Notes: generated by a model not told the origin, from the letters alone. 64,000 nt of DNA from Subdoligranulum variabile (GCA_003343905.1 QAKI01000057.1:62001-126000), one strand, 5' to 3'. Positions 42,884 through 52,287 are shown, numbered from the stretch's first letter. Made by a program: numbers and translations.

Positions 42884-44989
42884 TCAGCGGTCCAAGCGAT
42901 ACACTAAGAGCCCCCATTTTCCTTGTCTCATATTTTCGACAAGCTGGAAGCCGTTATCTTTTAAAAAACTATCTATCTGCTGTTTCGTATCAGACTGATA
43001 TTGGTTATTGACGAACGGATACAGGAAGTAGTAAACATTAGCATATCCATCCAAAAGTTGCTTTCCTTGAAATTCTACCTGTGCCTGTTGCAGCAAATTA
43101 ATCTTTTGATCCTGATTGTCCATCGTCACATTTCCACTTTGTTCGTTCCAATAATAACTATCCAAATCTTCTCTGCCCCAAAGTGAAAATTCCGATAATC
43201 CACCGTAAATTGGCGACAGAATAACAGCATCCTGCTTGGTATATGACACCTTTTTTAGAGCATCCTCTGTCAAAGTTTCAATTTGTGCCTGTTCTCTGTT
43301 ATTCATCATTCCGTCTAACAGCACATGATCCCAAACATCTGATGTTTCCTCTGCAGTGAAAAATGTTCCGTCATCTTTGTCATCGTGATGGTTTTGATCG
43401 ATATATACATACTTGATTGTAGAGATATTATCCCCATAGCCGACATTGATTGTATTGAAAACTCGCATCGAAACTATGTCCGTCGTAACAAAACTTTCTA
43501 CAAACAACAAGATTGCGAGTGGACTCAGTAACGTACACGCCGTTTGCAGCGAAACTTTTGCAGCTACCCATGCCATCAACAGTGCACAAAAAAATGTGTA
43601 TAGCTGTAGGTAGCGGAAGTGTATATATGAAAAATAGAAGAGCTGCAAGGCCGTAAATACTATACAACTTCCCACAATAGCGGCCACATTTGGCCCTTGC
43701 ATTTTAACTTTTTTTCGTCTAAACCATAAAAAAGAGCAAAACAGCATAACCAAGAAAATCGCCCAAAACAGCCATGAATAATGCAAGATAAAAATTTCCT
43801 TCAATTTGGCAATAATATAGTCTGGATCTATTACCAAGGTTGATGGAATCCTGCCTTCCATATTCTGGCTATTTGACAGCGTTTGCTTAGCGCTCTCGCC
43901 CCAACCAGCATCACCACACAATAACAACAGTAAAAAAGGGACAACTCCCACACAGTAACCAATACAACGTTTTGCTTCCAGTAGAATATTTTTGATTTGT
44001 TTCGGCTTCTGCATAATCGTGGCAAGACCATATGCCGCCAAGAAACCTGCGAGAATAAAAATCCCAAATTCTTTGGAGAAGCACAGCAGCACCGCACTAG
44101 TTGCACCCAACGCATCCCACCGATACAAGAAACATGCTACCATCCAAACAAAATAAAAGAACATAGCGTAATCTGTATACACTTCATAGGCAATTCCCAA
44201 AAAGAGCGGGCACAGTGCAAAGATGGACTCGATACAAATCAATTTTATTCTTTCTTGTGACTTGCAATACTGTGGAAAAAGCGCCAGCAAAATATAGTGG
44301 AACGCAAAAATCGTGATAACCGCGAAAATCAAGTTGACTGTCCGAATACCAATACCATATGGTTCAGCTAAAAATAATCCTGCCTGTAAAAAGGGAGCGT
44401 ATCCATAAGAAATATGTCCTCCCATCGTAAAGGCATCTAAGGTATTCAAGGTGAAATCCCACTTGCCGACTCCTTCGGCAACAGAATTGAAGTAAGTGTA
44501 TCCATCAGATTTAAACCACCAAGTAAAGTTTGGCACATTGCAAGCTACATAAATTGTGCTTATCAGGATTGGAACAGCATTTTGCACCAGAACGCTTTTA
44601 CGCCAGTGCCTTTTTCCTTCAGAAATCACCAGCAAAAGCATGTATGTGAAGTGGATGCACCATATGGCTGCACCGATATACTTGATCACCTGAGAAAAGG
44701 AATCTGCCGCATATTTTGCCGGCATAAACATCTGCGTCAACCATATAATCAGAATTCCTCCAGAGATAATCATATGTTGCCATGCATTCTCTACAGGTTT
44801 AATTGCACAGTCTCGAGCAAGCACACCACACAATACCAATAGCCAGCACAAATTACTTGCCAATGAGTTACTTTCTAAAGCGAATAGCACCCCTATCAAA
44901 AGCAACACGTAAAGCGCAATTGCAAATCCGATGCTCAGTCTTTTTCCTTCTTGCACAATGCCATTTTCCTTTGCTATCATCCTTTGCAT
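42884..44989 (-). CDS. Large polytopic membrane protein (GT-C-like or polymerase-like), unrecognised
   Basis: About 701 residues with some 12 or more transmembrane helices up to residue about 510, followed by a soluble, probably extracytoplasmic C-terminal domain of about 190 residues. The first outer loop holds 'FKSDGYTYFNSVAEGVGKWDF' and 'GGHISYGYAPFLQAGLFLAEPYG', similar in layout to GT-C glycosyltransferases, where acidic loop residues are catalytic. It could be the repeat-unit polymerase or a polyprenyl-linked sugar transferase. The start ATG 44989 follows AGGTG; a GTG at 44995 would overlap the rfbH stop. Confidence 0.75.
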   Translation of the reverse strand: MQRMIAKENGIVQEGKRLSIGFAIALYVLLLIGVLFALESNSLASNLCWLLVLCGVLARDCAIKPVENAWQHMIISGGILIIWLTQMFMPAKYAADSFSQVIKYIGAAIWCIHFTYMLLLVISEGKRHWRKSVLVQNAVPILISTIYVACNVPNFTWWFKSDGYTYFNSVAEGVGKWDFTLNTLDAFTMGGHISYGYAPFLQAGLFLAEPYGIGIRTVNLIFAVITIFAFHYILLALFPQYCKSQERIKLICIESIFALCPLFLGIAYEVYTDYAMFFYFVWMVACFLYRWDALGATSAVLLCFSKEFGIFILAGFLAAYGLATIMQKPKQIKNILLEAKRCIGYCVGVVPFLLLLLCGDAGWGESAKQTLSNSQNMEGRIPSTLVIDPDYIIAKLKEIFILHYSWLFWAIFLVMLFCSFLWFRRKKVKMQGPNVAAIVGSCIVFTALQLFYFSYIHFRYLQLYTFFCALLMAWVAAKVSLQTACTLLSPLAILLFVESFVTTDIVSMRVFNTINVGYGDNISTIKYVYIDQNHHDDKDDGTFFTAEETSDVWDHVLLDGMMNNREQAQIETLTEDALKKVSYTKQDAVILSPIYGGLSEFSLWGREDLDSYYWNEQSGNVTMDNQDQKINLLQQAQVEFQGKQLLDGYANVYYFLYPFVNNQYQSDTKQQIDSFLKDNGFQLVENMRQGKWGLLVYRLDR

Positions 44990-44991
44990 AT

Positions 44992-46332
44992 TCACCTAAT
45001 ACTTTCTAGAACTACCTTTGCCATATAATCGATCATTTCATCAGTCATGCCGGGATAAACCCCCACCCAGAAAGTGTTGTTCATAATAAAATCGGTGTTT
45101 TCCAAATTTCCTACTACACGGTAGGCATCGGTGCCACGGATCTGATCGAAGCAGGGATGCTTAATCAGGTTCCCGCTGAACAACAGACGAGTCTGGACAT
45201 TGTGGCTTTCCATATAGCGGGTGATAGCGTTGCGGTCCAAGCCACTTTCCGGCATAACACTGATTAGAAATCCAAACCAGGATGGACGGCTGTTGGCAGC
45301 TGGTTCCGGTAGGATCAATTTGTCAGCAACGGGTTCCAAGGCAGCACGCAAACGCTCCCAATTGTGGCGGCGGCGCTCAATAAAGGAAGGGAACTTCTTC
45401 AACTGTTCGCAGCCGATAGCCGCCTGCATATCGGTAACCTTGAGATTATAGCCAAAGTGGCTGTAAACATACTTGTGATCGTAACCTTTAGGCAGTTCGC
45501 CGTACTGACCATCAAAGCGATGGCCGCAGAAATTATCCTGGCCGGACGGGCAGATACAATCGCGCCCCCAGTCACGGTAGGACAAAATTAGGCGGTTAAG
45601 CTGGGCGTTGTTGGTATAAACGCAGCCCCCCTCCCCCATAGTCATGTGATGCGGCGGGTAAAAGCTGGATGTACCAATATCGCCCCAAGTACCTGTAAAG
45701 CGCGTCTCTCCATTAATAGTGTACTGAGTGCCTAAAGCGTCGCAGTTATCCTCGACCAACCAAAGATTATGCTTATCACAGAATGCCTTCACTGCAGACA
45801 AATCAAAGGGATTACCTAAGGTGTGAGCGACCATCACCGCCTTGGTCTTGGGCGAAAGGGCATCTTCCAGTTTAGTAACATCAATATTGTACTGCGGCAC
45901 CGTTACATCCACAAACACCGGTATCGCACCATACTGTAGAACGGGGGTAACCGTCGTGGGAAAACCACAGGCGACCGTAATGACCTCGTCTCCCTTTTTG
46001 ATTTGGCGATTACCCAATTCGGGAGCTGTCAGCGCCGAGAAAGCAATCAGGTTGGCGGACGAGCCACTATTAACCAAATGCGCGAATTTCACGCCAATCC
46101 ATTGAGCAAACTCTTTTTCGAACCGGTCGGCAAAGCGGCCAGTAGTCAACCAAAAATCCAAGGTTGCATCTGTCAGCGCGCACATTTCTTTCTCATCAAA
46201 CACACGTGCTGCGTAAGTAATGCGTTCGCCTTCCTGATAAGGTGTCTTCTTTTCTTTAAAATCGTGGTAATATTCGGTTACCATCGCCTTAATTTGTTCG
46301 CGTGCTTCCGCCTCGTTTTTCCAGTGTATCAT
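44992..46332 (-). CDS. rfbH: CDP-4-keto-6-deoxyglucose 3-dehydrase (RfbH/DdhC/E1)
   Basis: A 446-residue PLP-fold enzyme. At the usual catalytic Lys it has His (H229 in 'SFYPPHHMTMGEGG'), the hallmark of E1/ColD-like dehydrases. Cys197, Cys259, Cys261 and Cys269 ('VEDNCDAL' and 'CICPSGQDNFC') match the [2Fe-2S] ligand pattern of Yersinia E1. It removes the C3 hydroxyl of CDP-4-keto-6-deoxyglucose using a PMP radical and electrons from a reductase. That reductase (DdhD/E3) is not in the window, so electrons must come from elsewhere. Confidence 0.95.
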   Translation of the reverse strand: MIHWKNEAEAREQIKAMVTEYYHDFKEKKTPYQEGERITYAARVFDEKEMCALTDATLDFWLTTGRFADRFEKEFAQWIGVKFAHLVNSGSSANLIAFSALTAPELGNRQIKKGDEVITVACGFPTTVTPVLQYGAIPVFVDVTVPQYNIDVTKLEDALSPKTKAVMVAHTLGNPFDLSAVKAFCDKHNLWLVEDNCDALGTQYTINGETRFTGTWGDIGTSSFYPPHHMTMGEGGCVYTNNAQLNRLILSYRDWGRDCICPSGQDNFCGHRFDGQYGELPKGYDHKYVYSHFGYNLKVTDMQAAIGCEQLKKFPSFIERRRHNWERLRAALEPVADKLILPEPAANSRPSWFGFLISVMPESGLDRNAITRYMESHNVQTRLLFSGNLIKHPCFDQIRGTDAYRVVGNLENTDFIMNNTFWVGVYPGMTDEMIDYMAKVVLESIR

Positions 46333-46369
46333 ACTATACTTCGTTCCTTTCTTTAGACTTTTAACAATC

Positions 46370-47845
46370 TTAGCTTAACGGCTCGTACGAAACCGAATTG
46401 AGGTTAAAGTATGCGGCCAAATACCGGTTGCTTTCGGTTTCAGGGTCTGGAGAGATGGAAAACACCTTTATTTCTTCAATGGGTTCCGGTAGGTATGGCA
46501 CCTTAACATCCTTTCCTTCTTGCTGGGAGATTTCCTGCACAATGTTTTCTACCTCTTGGCAGTATTCTGCAACCGTTCCATCTGCCAGATGTAGCAGTGT
46601 AGTGTATGCGGTCGACTTTACGGGCATCTGCAATGTCCCCCAACAAGCCAAGGCTACGATTGCCACTTTTGCTGAGAGGGCGAGTGCCTGATTCGCTCCG
46701 TTCTTTAACCCACGACCAACCAAACACCCTAAAACTAACACAGCTGTCATCAACGCTAAAGTTGCGAGCGAAGTGGCTGCCCACAAACAACGGTTCGGGA
46801 AATATCCCCCGCCATACCCCACACAAACAGGAAGTGCTGACGCGTATGGAGCCAACAAACAGGCAACTAACAAAAGCAATAATTTCCAGGTTTGAGGACG
46901 GATTCGCTCCTGCAAGTGGATTCCCAGCACAAAGATACCTATGAGCATCGCCAGCACCCAAGGATGTGTTAGAAGTGTCGTCCATACTTGGTTTCCCCAA
47001 TCAATAATAAACGGTAATGCAATACCAGGGTGAAAACCTGTTGGGTCGATTCCATTACGACGCACATAATTACCGGGGGCCGCCACATTTATAAGCCCGC
47101 CCAAAATAGCGGCTGCCAAAATCATTCCATCCGAAGGTTTTGCAATTCCTTGCAAAACCTTGATTAGAAAGATTGCGAACAAAATGTAGCCTACTCCCGC
47201 GGTGATTTGTAGTGTGCCGCCAACGCCCAAAAAGGCACAAAGCACTGCTAGTGCCGTCCAGATTTTGGCGGTTTGTGCGCGACGACACATTAAGGAGGCG
47301 GCCACAAGGCCGAAAATCGTAGGAAGCCCATAGGCATTGTAGCCCGAAATCCAGTTATCAACCTCTGGCCATGCACCGGTGTCATAAACGCAAAACAGCG
47401 CTGCAACAGCAAACAATAAGGCTATGTTACGTTCTTCCCTGCCGCGGCACACTCCAATGCTGCATGTCGCCGTCATAACGAATCCGATCCACGCAACAAA
47501 CAATAGCAGCATAAGGATTACCATAAGCACCGGTAGCGAAATCCACCCTTCTACAATGGCGAACATAAAAATATGTCCCAAAAACAGGGTGGAGTATGAT
47601 CCCATATGTTGCATATATATTTCGCCCGTTACTCGGGCGGCATCTCTCAAAACGCCAAGTCCTCCATTGCCAGTCTGATGCTTTACTAATGCACCATAAT
47701 CGTCTGCGTTAAGCATAGTATGTGATGCTACTATCAAAAAAGGCGTTATAAAACACGCTATGCACAATATCAGAATCACCGTGACCAGTGGGCTACTCTT
47801 CCAGCAAAAAGGGAGTTTTGCCCCTATGTGCCGTTTAATGGTCAT
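46370..47845 (-). CDS. Polytopic membrane protein, DUF6056-like
   Basis: A 491-residue protein with about 11 transmembrane helices, beginning 'LVTVILILCIACFITPFLIVA'. The first outer loop has 'MLNADDYGALV', an acidic pair after the first helix as in GT-C enzymes and DUF6056-type polysaccharide membrane proteins, and a short C-terminal soluble tail ('EVENIVQEISQQEG...'). Role in the cluster unknown; candidates are a membrane glycosyltransferase or polymerase. The start ATG 47845 overlaps the rfbG stop (ATGA). Confidence 0.7.
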   Translation of the reverse strand: MTIKRHIGAKLPFCWKSSPLVTVILILCIACFITPFLIVASHTMLNADDYGALVKHQTGNGGLGVLRDAARVTGEIYMQHMGSYSTLFLGHIFMFAIVEGWISLPVLMVILMLLLFVAWIGFVMTATCSIGVCRGREERNIALLFAVAALFCVYDTGAWPEVDNWISGYNAYGLPTIFGLVAASLMCRRAQTAKIWTALAVLCAFLGVGGTLQITAGVGYILFAIFLIKVLQGIAKPSDGMILAAAILGGLINVAAPGNYVRRNGIDPTGFHPGIALPFIIDWGNQVWTTLLTHPWVLAMLIGIFVLGIHLQERIRPQTWKLLLLLVACLLAPYASALPVCVGYGGGYFPNRCLWAATSLATLALMTAVLVLGCLVGRGLKNGANQALALSAKVAIVALACWGTLQMPVKSTAYTTLLHLADGTVAEYCQEVENIVQEISQQEGKDVKVPYLPEPIEEIKVFSISPDPETESNRYLAAYFNLNSVSYEPLS

Positions 47846-48927
47846 CGTTTGCTATCCTCCTGCAGAAAGTCTACAATCTCCTGCTCCATCTCCTTCGGTA
47901 CATCACCACCGTCCATCCACACCTTACTGAATGCCACCGTTTTTTCCATGCACTCTTCAATATGCCAGCGGGGTGTCCATCCAAAAGTCGACTTCAATTT
48001 GCTGCAATCCAGCTTGAGAAAATTTGCCTCGTGAGGAGCATCTTTTTCGGCACGATTCTCCCACCGTGCTCCTAATCCCCAACAACGACAGAACATTCCT
48101 ACCAAATCGCCTGTAGTCACACAATCACATTCGTCCGGTCCTACATTATAATATCCTGCTTTTCGCGGATCTTCACACTGCCGCTGTGCAATCATTAAAT
48201 ATGCCGCCAACGGTTCCAATACATGCTGATAGGGGCGCGTAGAGTAAGGATTACGCACTCCTATGATTTCGCCCGATTTCACGGCACGCACACAGTCGGG
48301 GATGATTCGATCATGAGCAAAATCTCCTCCTCCAATCACATTACCTGCCCGCGCTGTAGAGATCGCGATATTACTATCAGAAAAGAAGCTGTTGCAGTAG
48401 CTATGCGTCACCAATTCTGAGCAGGATTTAGAATTGCTGTACGGATCAAACCCATCCAATGGCTCGTTTTCACGATATCCCCATACCCACTCGTTATTCT
48501 GATAAACCTTATCCGTTGTGATATTCACAACGGATAACGGCGGGTTTCCCGCCGACATCGCCATCCGCACACATTCCAAAAGATTAACGGTTCCCATAAC
48601 GTTGGTTTCGTAAGTATAACGCGGGTCACGGTAACTATCCCGCACGATAGGCTGTGCCGCCAAATGCAGCACAATCTGCGGCTTTGCCGCGTCATACGCC
48701 TCTTTCAACGTCTCGAAATTCCGAATATCCCCAATTACGCTGTGGATATTTTCTTCCACACCCGAAATAGAAAACAGATTGGGCTGTGTCGGCGGTTCCA
48801 AACTATAGCCGGTCACCTGTGCCCCAGCCATAACCAACATCTTGCACAGCCAACTGCCTTTAAATCCTGTATGTCCTGTTACAAAGACACGTTTTCCCTT
48901 ATAAAAGGACGGATCATAACATGCCAT
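47842..48927 (-). CDS. rfbG: CDP-glucose 4,6-dehydratase
   Basis: A 361-residue extended SDR: 'VFVTGHTGFKGSWLCKMLVMAGAQVTGYSLEPPTQPNLF' (GxxGxxG, SLxPPTxPxLF typical of RfbG/DdhB), 'LAAQPIVRDSYRDPRYTYETNVMGTVNLLE', 'NITTDKVYQNNEW', and YxxxK-like 'DPYSNSKSCSELV'. It makes CDP-4-keto-6-deoxy-D-glucose, the substrate of RfbH. 3 bp after rfbF, with GGGAGG. Confidence 0.96.
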   Translation of the reverse strand: MACYDPSFYKGKRVFVTGHTGFKGSWLCKMLVMAGAQVTGYSLEPPTQPNLFSISGVEENIHSVIGDIRNFETLKEAYDAAKPQIVLHLAAQPIVRDSYRDPRYTYETNVMGTVNLLECVRMAMSAGNPPLSVVNITTDKVYQNNEWVWGYRENEPLDGFDPYSNSKSCSELVTHSYCNSFFSDSNIAISTARAGNVIGGGDFAHDRIIPDCVRAVKSGEIIGVRNPYSTRPYQHVLEPLAAYLMIAQRQCEDPRKAGYYNVGPDECDCVTTGDLVGMFCRCWGLGARWENRAEKDAPHEANFLKLDCSKLKSTFGWTPRWHIEECMEKTVAFSKVWMDGGDVPKEMEQEIVDFLQEDSKR

Positions 48928-48930
48928 GAT

Positions 48931-49713
48931 TTAGTCCTCCCATTTTTTCCAGGGGGCAGCCCCCTTTGCGTACAATGCTTCGAGTAATTGCTTCTCGCGG
49001 ATAGTATCCATACACTGCCAAAAGCCTCTGTGTGTATAACTCATCAGCTGACCATCGAGCGCGAGTTTTTGCAGCGGCTCCTGTTCAAACACACAATTAT
49101 CTCCGTCCAGATAATCAAAAATCGCCGGTTTCAGAACCATGTACCCTGCATTGATCAATGCGCCATCAACTGCTTTCTTCTCCCGGAACGCCCGCACTGT
49201 ATTGCCGTCATCCACATCCAGCACGCCTTTCTGCTGTTCCTGTACCACCGCAGTCAATGTGGCGATTTTTCCATGATGCTTATGGAACTCCAGCAGTTTA
49301 GTGATATCCACATCGCAAACGCCATCGCCGTAAGTCATCATAAAATCTTCATCGCCAACATAGCGCTGAATACGCTTGATGCGGCCACCTGTCATCGTAT
49401 TCAGCCCCGTGTCAACCACTGTGACTTTCCACGGTTCGGTGTGATGGTTGTGAACAGTCATTTCGTTTTGACCGCGGGTAAAATCAAACGTAATATCACT
49501 GGTGTGCAAAAAATAGTCCGCAAACCACTCTTTGATCATGTGTTGCTTATAGCCGGCACAAATCACGAAGTCATGAAACCCGTAATAGGAGTATTCTTTC
49601 ATAATGTGCCACAGAATAGGCATGCCACCAATTTCAATCATCGGCTTGGGTTTATAAACGCTTTCTTCACTGATCCGGGTCCCTAAGCCCCCAGCCAAGA
49701 TTACAACCTTCAT
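48931..49713 (-). CDS. rfbF: Glucose-1-phosphate cytidylyltransferase
   Basis: A 260-residue nucleotidyltransferase: 'VVILAGGLGTRISEESVYKPKPMIEIGGMPILWHIMKEYS', 'FVICAGYKQHMIKEWF', 'MMTYGDGVCDVDI', 'REKKAVDGALINAGYMVLKP' match RfbF/DdhA. It makes CDP-glucose from CTP and glucose-1-phosphate, the first step of CDP-deoxysugar synthesis. First gene of the sugar cluster proper, 153 bp after the helicase stop. Confidence 0.96.
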   Translation of the reverse strand: MKVVILAGGLGTRISEESVYKPKPMIEIGGMPILWHIMKEYSYYGFHDFVICAGYKQHMIKEWFADYFLHTSDITFDFTRGQNEMTVHNHHTEPWKVTVVDTGLNTMTGGRIKRIQRYVGDEDFMMTYGDGVCDVDITKLLEFHKHHGKIATLTAVVQEQQKGVLDVDDGNTVRAFREKKAVDGALINAGYMVLKPAIFDYLDGDNCVFEQEPLQKLALDGQLMSYTHRGFWQCMDTIREKQLLEALYAKGAAPWKKWED

Positions 49714-49743
49714 TATTACCCTCCTTATAAGAAAAACACTCTT

Positions 49744-49771
49744 GCAATATGTTTTTCTCTTATGCTTTCAA
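49744..49771 (-). promoter_or_regulatory. Possible promoter upstream of rfbF
   Basis: On the minus strand TTGAAA and TATTGC are 16 bp apart, about 30 bp before the rfbF start. If real, the sugar genes can be transcribed independently of the helicase. The -10 is poor. No GC-rich terminator is visible between the helicase and rfbF. Confidence 0.3.
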
Positions 49772-49865
49772 CGCTCTCGTCTATATGAATGAATTTCTTT
49801 CGTCCCGATAATTTCTTGCAATCAGATTCACATTTTTAGCTGTTTGATTTTCCAGAATTTCACTT

Positions 49866-52175
49866 CTACTTTTCGATATCTAATAATGTTCGCAGCCTTT
49901 CGCGCTGCCTGGCATTGAGTTTTCCCGGCGCCTTTCCCTCATAGATGCGCCGCTGGCGATACAGCCAGTTTCCCAGCAGTATCCCATCCTTCGTCTTGTA
50001 CTTTATAGGGATCTTCAAATCTCCATGATCATGCAGATATCCCTGGACCAAAGCATAGCGGTCATCCCAATCTCCCGGACGTTGCCACTGCATGCCGATT
50101 TGTTCCAGTAATCGGATCCTTTCGGGCGACAATCGCCCGTGTTCCTTTTCCGGGTGTTGGTAAGCTGCACGCTGACGTGCGACCCACTTTCCCAATGCTG
50201 TACCGTCTGAGGCAGTATACTTGATCGGAACATTCAGATTCCCATACTGGAGAAAATAACTTTTTGCTGCCTGATACGCTGTCATCCACTGTGCGTCATT
50301 TCTATCGCCCCACAGCATCCCGATAGCCTCCAGGCGCGTGATCTGAGTATCGTCCAATGTTTCCGGCTTTTCACGATAGATCCGGCGCAGATTGCGCAGC
50401 CATGCCCCCAAAGAAAAACCTGATTCTGTCTTGTAGTTTGCCGGCACATTCAAGTTTCCATGTTCGTTATAGTAGTGTACTGCCTCGGCATAGTTCTTTT
50501 CCCATTTCTCACTGACTGCATTCCAAGCCATTCCCAGGAAATCCAATTTGGCAATGCGTTTGGCCGTTAACAGCCCCTTCCGTTCCCCGTTTGCGCGTTG
50601 TTGACGCAGATTGGAAATCCAACGCCCTAACCGAAAACCATCCGGGCTAAGATACTGGGCCGGCACCAACAGGTTGCCGTATTCTTCTTTGTATGCCGCC
50701 GCATGTGCGAAGGCGTCTTCCCATGCAACTTCTAAGCGATTTTGCCATACCATCCCCAGTGCATCCAAGCGCATGATCTGGCTCTCGCTCAGGTTGCCCG
50801 GCACCCTCCCGCTGCGTACACTTCGCTGTGTGCTGATCCAACTCCCCAAGCTTAACCCCTCGGGCGTAATGTAGCGCTTGGGAACCAACAAGTTGCCATG
50901 TGCCCCCTGATAACGCACTGCGGCCTGGTAGTATTGCTCCCACCCACTGGACAGACTGCTCTCCAACTGTTCAAACAACCGTCGGCAATCTTGGGATTGT
51001 TCGACTACCTCAAACCGTTCTGTAACAACAGCCTCCGCCTCGCCAGCAGCGTACAGCCGCTGGATAGCCGTACTCATTTCACTCTGCAAAAAACTGACAC
51101 TGCACAGGCCCTCAATGTTGTTCACCACATCGACAATAAGTGGCGTGCCCTCGTCACCAGATGTCAGAGCGCGGCCGATCTGCTGTTTGTAGATAATAGG
51201 AGAAATCGTAGGCCGAAACAAAATAACGCCGGAAATGCCTGGTACATGCACTCCTTCATTGAGCATATCTATACAGAACAGCAGTCGCAGATGGTCGGAA
51301 TCATCCGCCTTAAAACGCGAAAAAGCCGCACTGGCAGCGGGATCGTCTGAGTAAGCACTATACAAATGTGGTTGCGCGTCCACTGCGGCAAACCAGGATG
51401 GGGCACGGGCCATCATCGCATTCATGTGCTCTACATTCGCACAAAAAACAAGGTACTTTCCCCTGGTCAAATACTTTTCAAAAACTTTATCTAATCCATC
51501 CGCTTTTTCCAAAGCACGGCGCAACGCTTCTAAATACTTTTCATTGGCTGCCTGCAGCCCTGGTGAACGCAGATTCTTCACGCGTTGCTCATATTTCACT
51601 ATGTCCTTGTCATACTGAAAAACAGTAGTCACGTACTTCGGAGCAGGCAAAATTCCCCGCACGATTGCCTCGCCCAGGGTCATTTCAGAAGCAATATGGC
51701 CATCGAACAATTCATCGGCCATATTCCGCTGCTTATCCAAGTACCGGATATTTGTGGCAGACAACCCCAGAAGCTTTGCGCCTGAACATATACACAACAG
51801 CTTTTGTAGAGCCGTTGACCATTCTTGTGCTCCGGCTCTATGGTATTCATCCAATATAATGTAAGAAGGGTGTTGTGCTGCAATGGAACGGCGATCTGCA
51901 TCCGTCATGCGCAGAAGCTTGGCATATGTGTAGAAACGCACGTTTTTCAAAGAAATTTCCGGTGCTTGACGCTTCAGACTTTCACATTGAGTTTCAAAGA
52001 TATATTCACTGGGAGACAGCCAAAGAATAAGCTCTTTGGGGTGATCGGCCACAAGCTGGAACGCAATGTAACTTTTTCCAGTCCCCGTGGGGTGGACGAT
52101 TGCCGCTTTGCCCGTTTTCTTTAACAATCGCAATGCACTTTCGTACGCCGCTCGGTTGTGGGCATACAAGTCCAC
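49866..52175 (-). CDS. DEAD/DEAH-type helicase with five helicase-associated (HA) repeats
   Basis: About 769 residues. The SF2 motor has Walker A 'HPTGTGKS' (about 28-35), box II 'ILDEYHRAG' (DEYH, about 109), motif III 'SAT' (about 139), and motif VI 'QQIGRALTSG' (about 331). From about residue 412 to 765, five HA repeats of about 65-70 residues follow, each 'W-x-x-x-Y-x-x-A...YG-NLxVP...LGxWI/L...R...L-x-x-LGM-x-W'. HA repeats probably bind nucleic acid. GTG 52175 is preferred (AAAGGGGGGG upstream); ATG 52199 and a frame up to 52265 inside the invertible segment are alternatives. Role unknown; defence or regulation is possible. Confidence 0.85.
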   Translation of the reverse strand: MDLYAHNRAAYESALRLLKKTGKAAIVHPTGTGKSYIAFQLVADHPKELILWLSPSEYIFETQCESLKRQAPEISLKNVRFYTYAKLLRMTDADRRSIAAQHPSYIILDEYHRAGAQEWSTALQKLLCICSGAKLLGLSATNIRYLDKQRNMADELFDGHIASEMTLGEAIVRGILPAPKYVTTVFQYDKDIVKYEQRVKNLRSPGLQAANEKYLEALRRALEKADGLDKVFEKYLTRGKYLVFCANVEHMNAMMARAPSWFAAVDAQPHLYSAYSDDPAASAAFSRFKADDSDHLRLLFCIDMLNEGVHVPGISGVILFRPTISPIIYKQQIGRALTSGDEGTPLIVDVVNNIEGLCSVSFLQSEMSTAIQRLYAAGEAEAVVTERFEVVEQSQDCRRLFEQLESSLSSGWEQYYQAAVRYQGAHGNLLVPKRYITPEGLSLGSWISTQRSVRSGRVPGNLSESQIMRLDALGMVWQNRLEVAWEDAFAHAAAYKEEYGNLLVPAQYLSPDGFRLGRWISNLRQQRANGERKGLLTAKRIAKLDFLGMAWNAVSEKWEKNYAEAVHYYNEHGNLNVPANYKTESGFSLGAWLRNLRRIYREKPETLDDTQITRLEAIGMLWGDRNDAQWMTAYQAAKSYFLQYGNLNVPIKYTASDGTALGKWVARQRAAYQHPEKEHGRLSPERIRLLEQIGMQWQRPGDWDDRYALVQGYLHDHGDLKIPIKYKTKDGILLGNWLYRQRRIYEGKAPGKLNARQRERLRTLLDIEK

Positions 52176-52199
52176 CACATCCGCCCCCCCTTTCACCAT

Positions 52200-52218
52200 A
52201 AAATCAGCGTTTTGTTGT
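52200..52218 (-). repeat. Left inverted repeat of the switch (IRL)
   Basis: On the minus strand this reads ACAACAAAACGCTGATTTT, identical over all 19 bases to 52458-52476 on the plus strand. It ends one base before ATG 52199 of the helicase frame. Confidence 0.95.
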
Positions 52219-52239
52219 AAGGAGAATTGTAAGGGAGGT

Positions 52240-52283
52240 GTATAATAAAAATGGCCCATACACATTTACGGAGTGTATGGACC
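52240..52283 (-). terminator. Leftward terminator inside the invertible segment
   Basis: On the minus strand GGTCCATACAC pairs with GTGTATGGGCC (11 bp, one G-U) with a 9-nt loop, followed by ATTTTTATT. In the present orientation it would stop transcription from the right (for example read-through from the recombinase gene) before the helicase. Confidence 0.65.
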
Positions 52284-52287
52284 AAAA

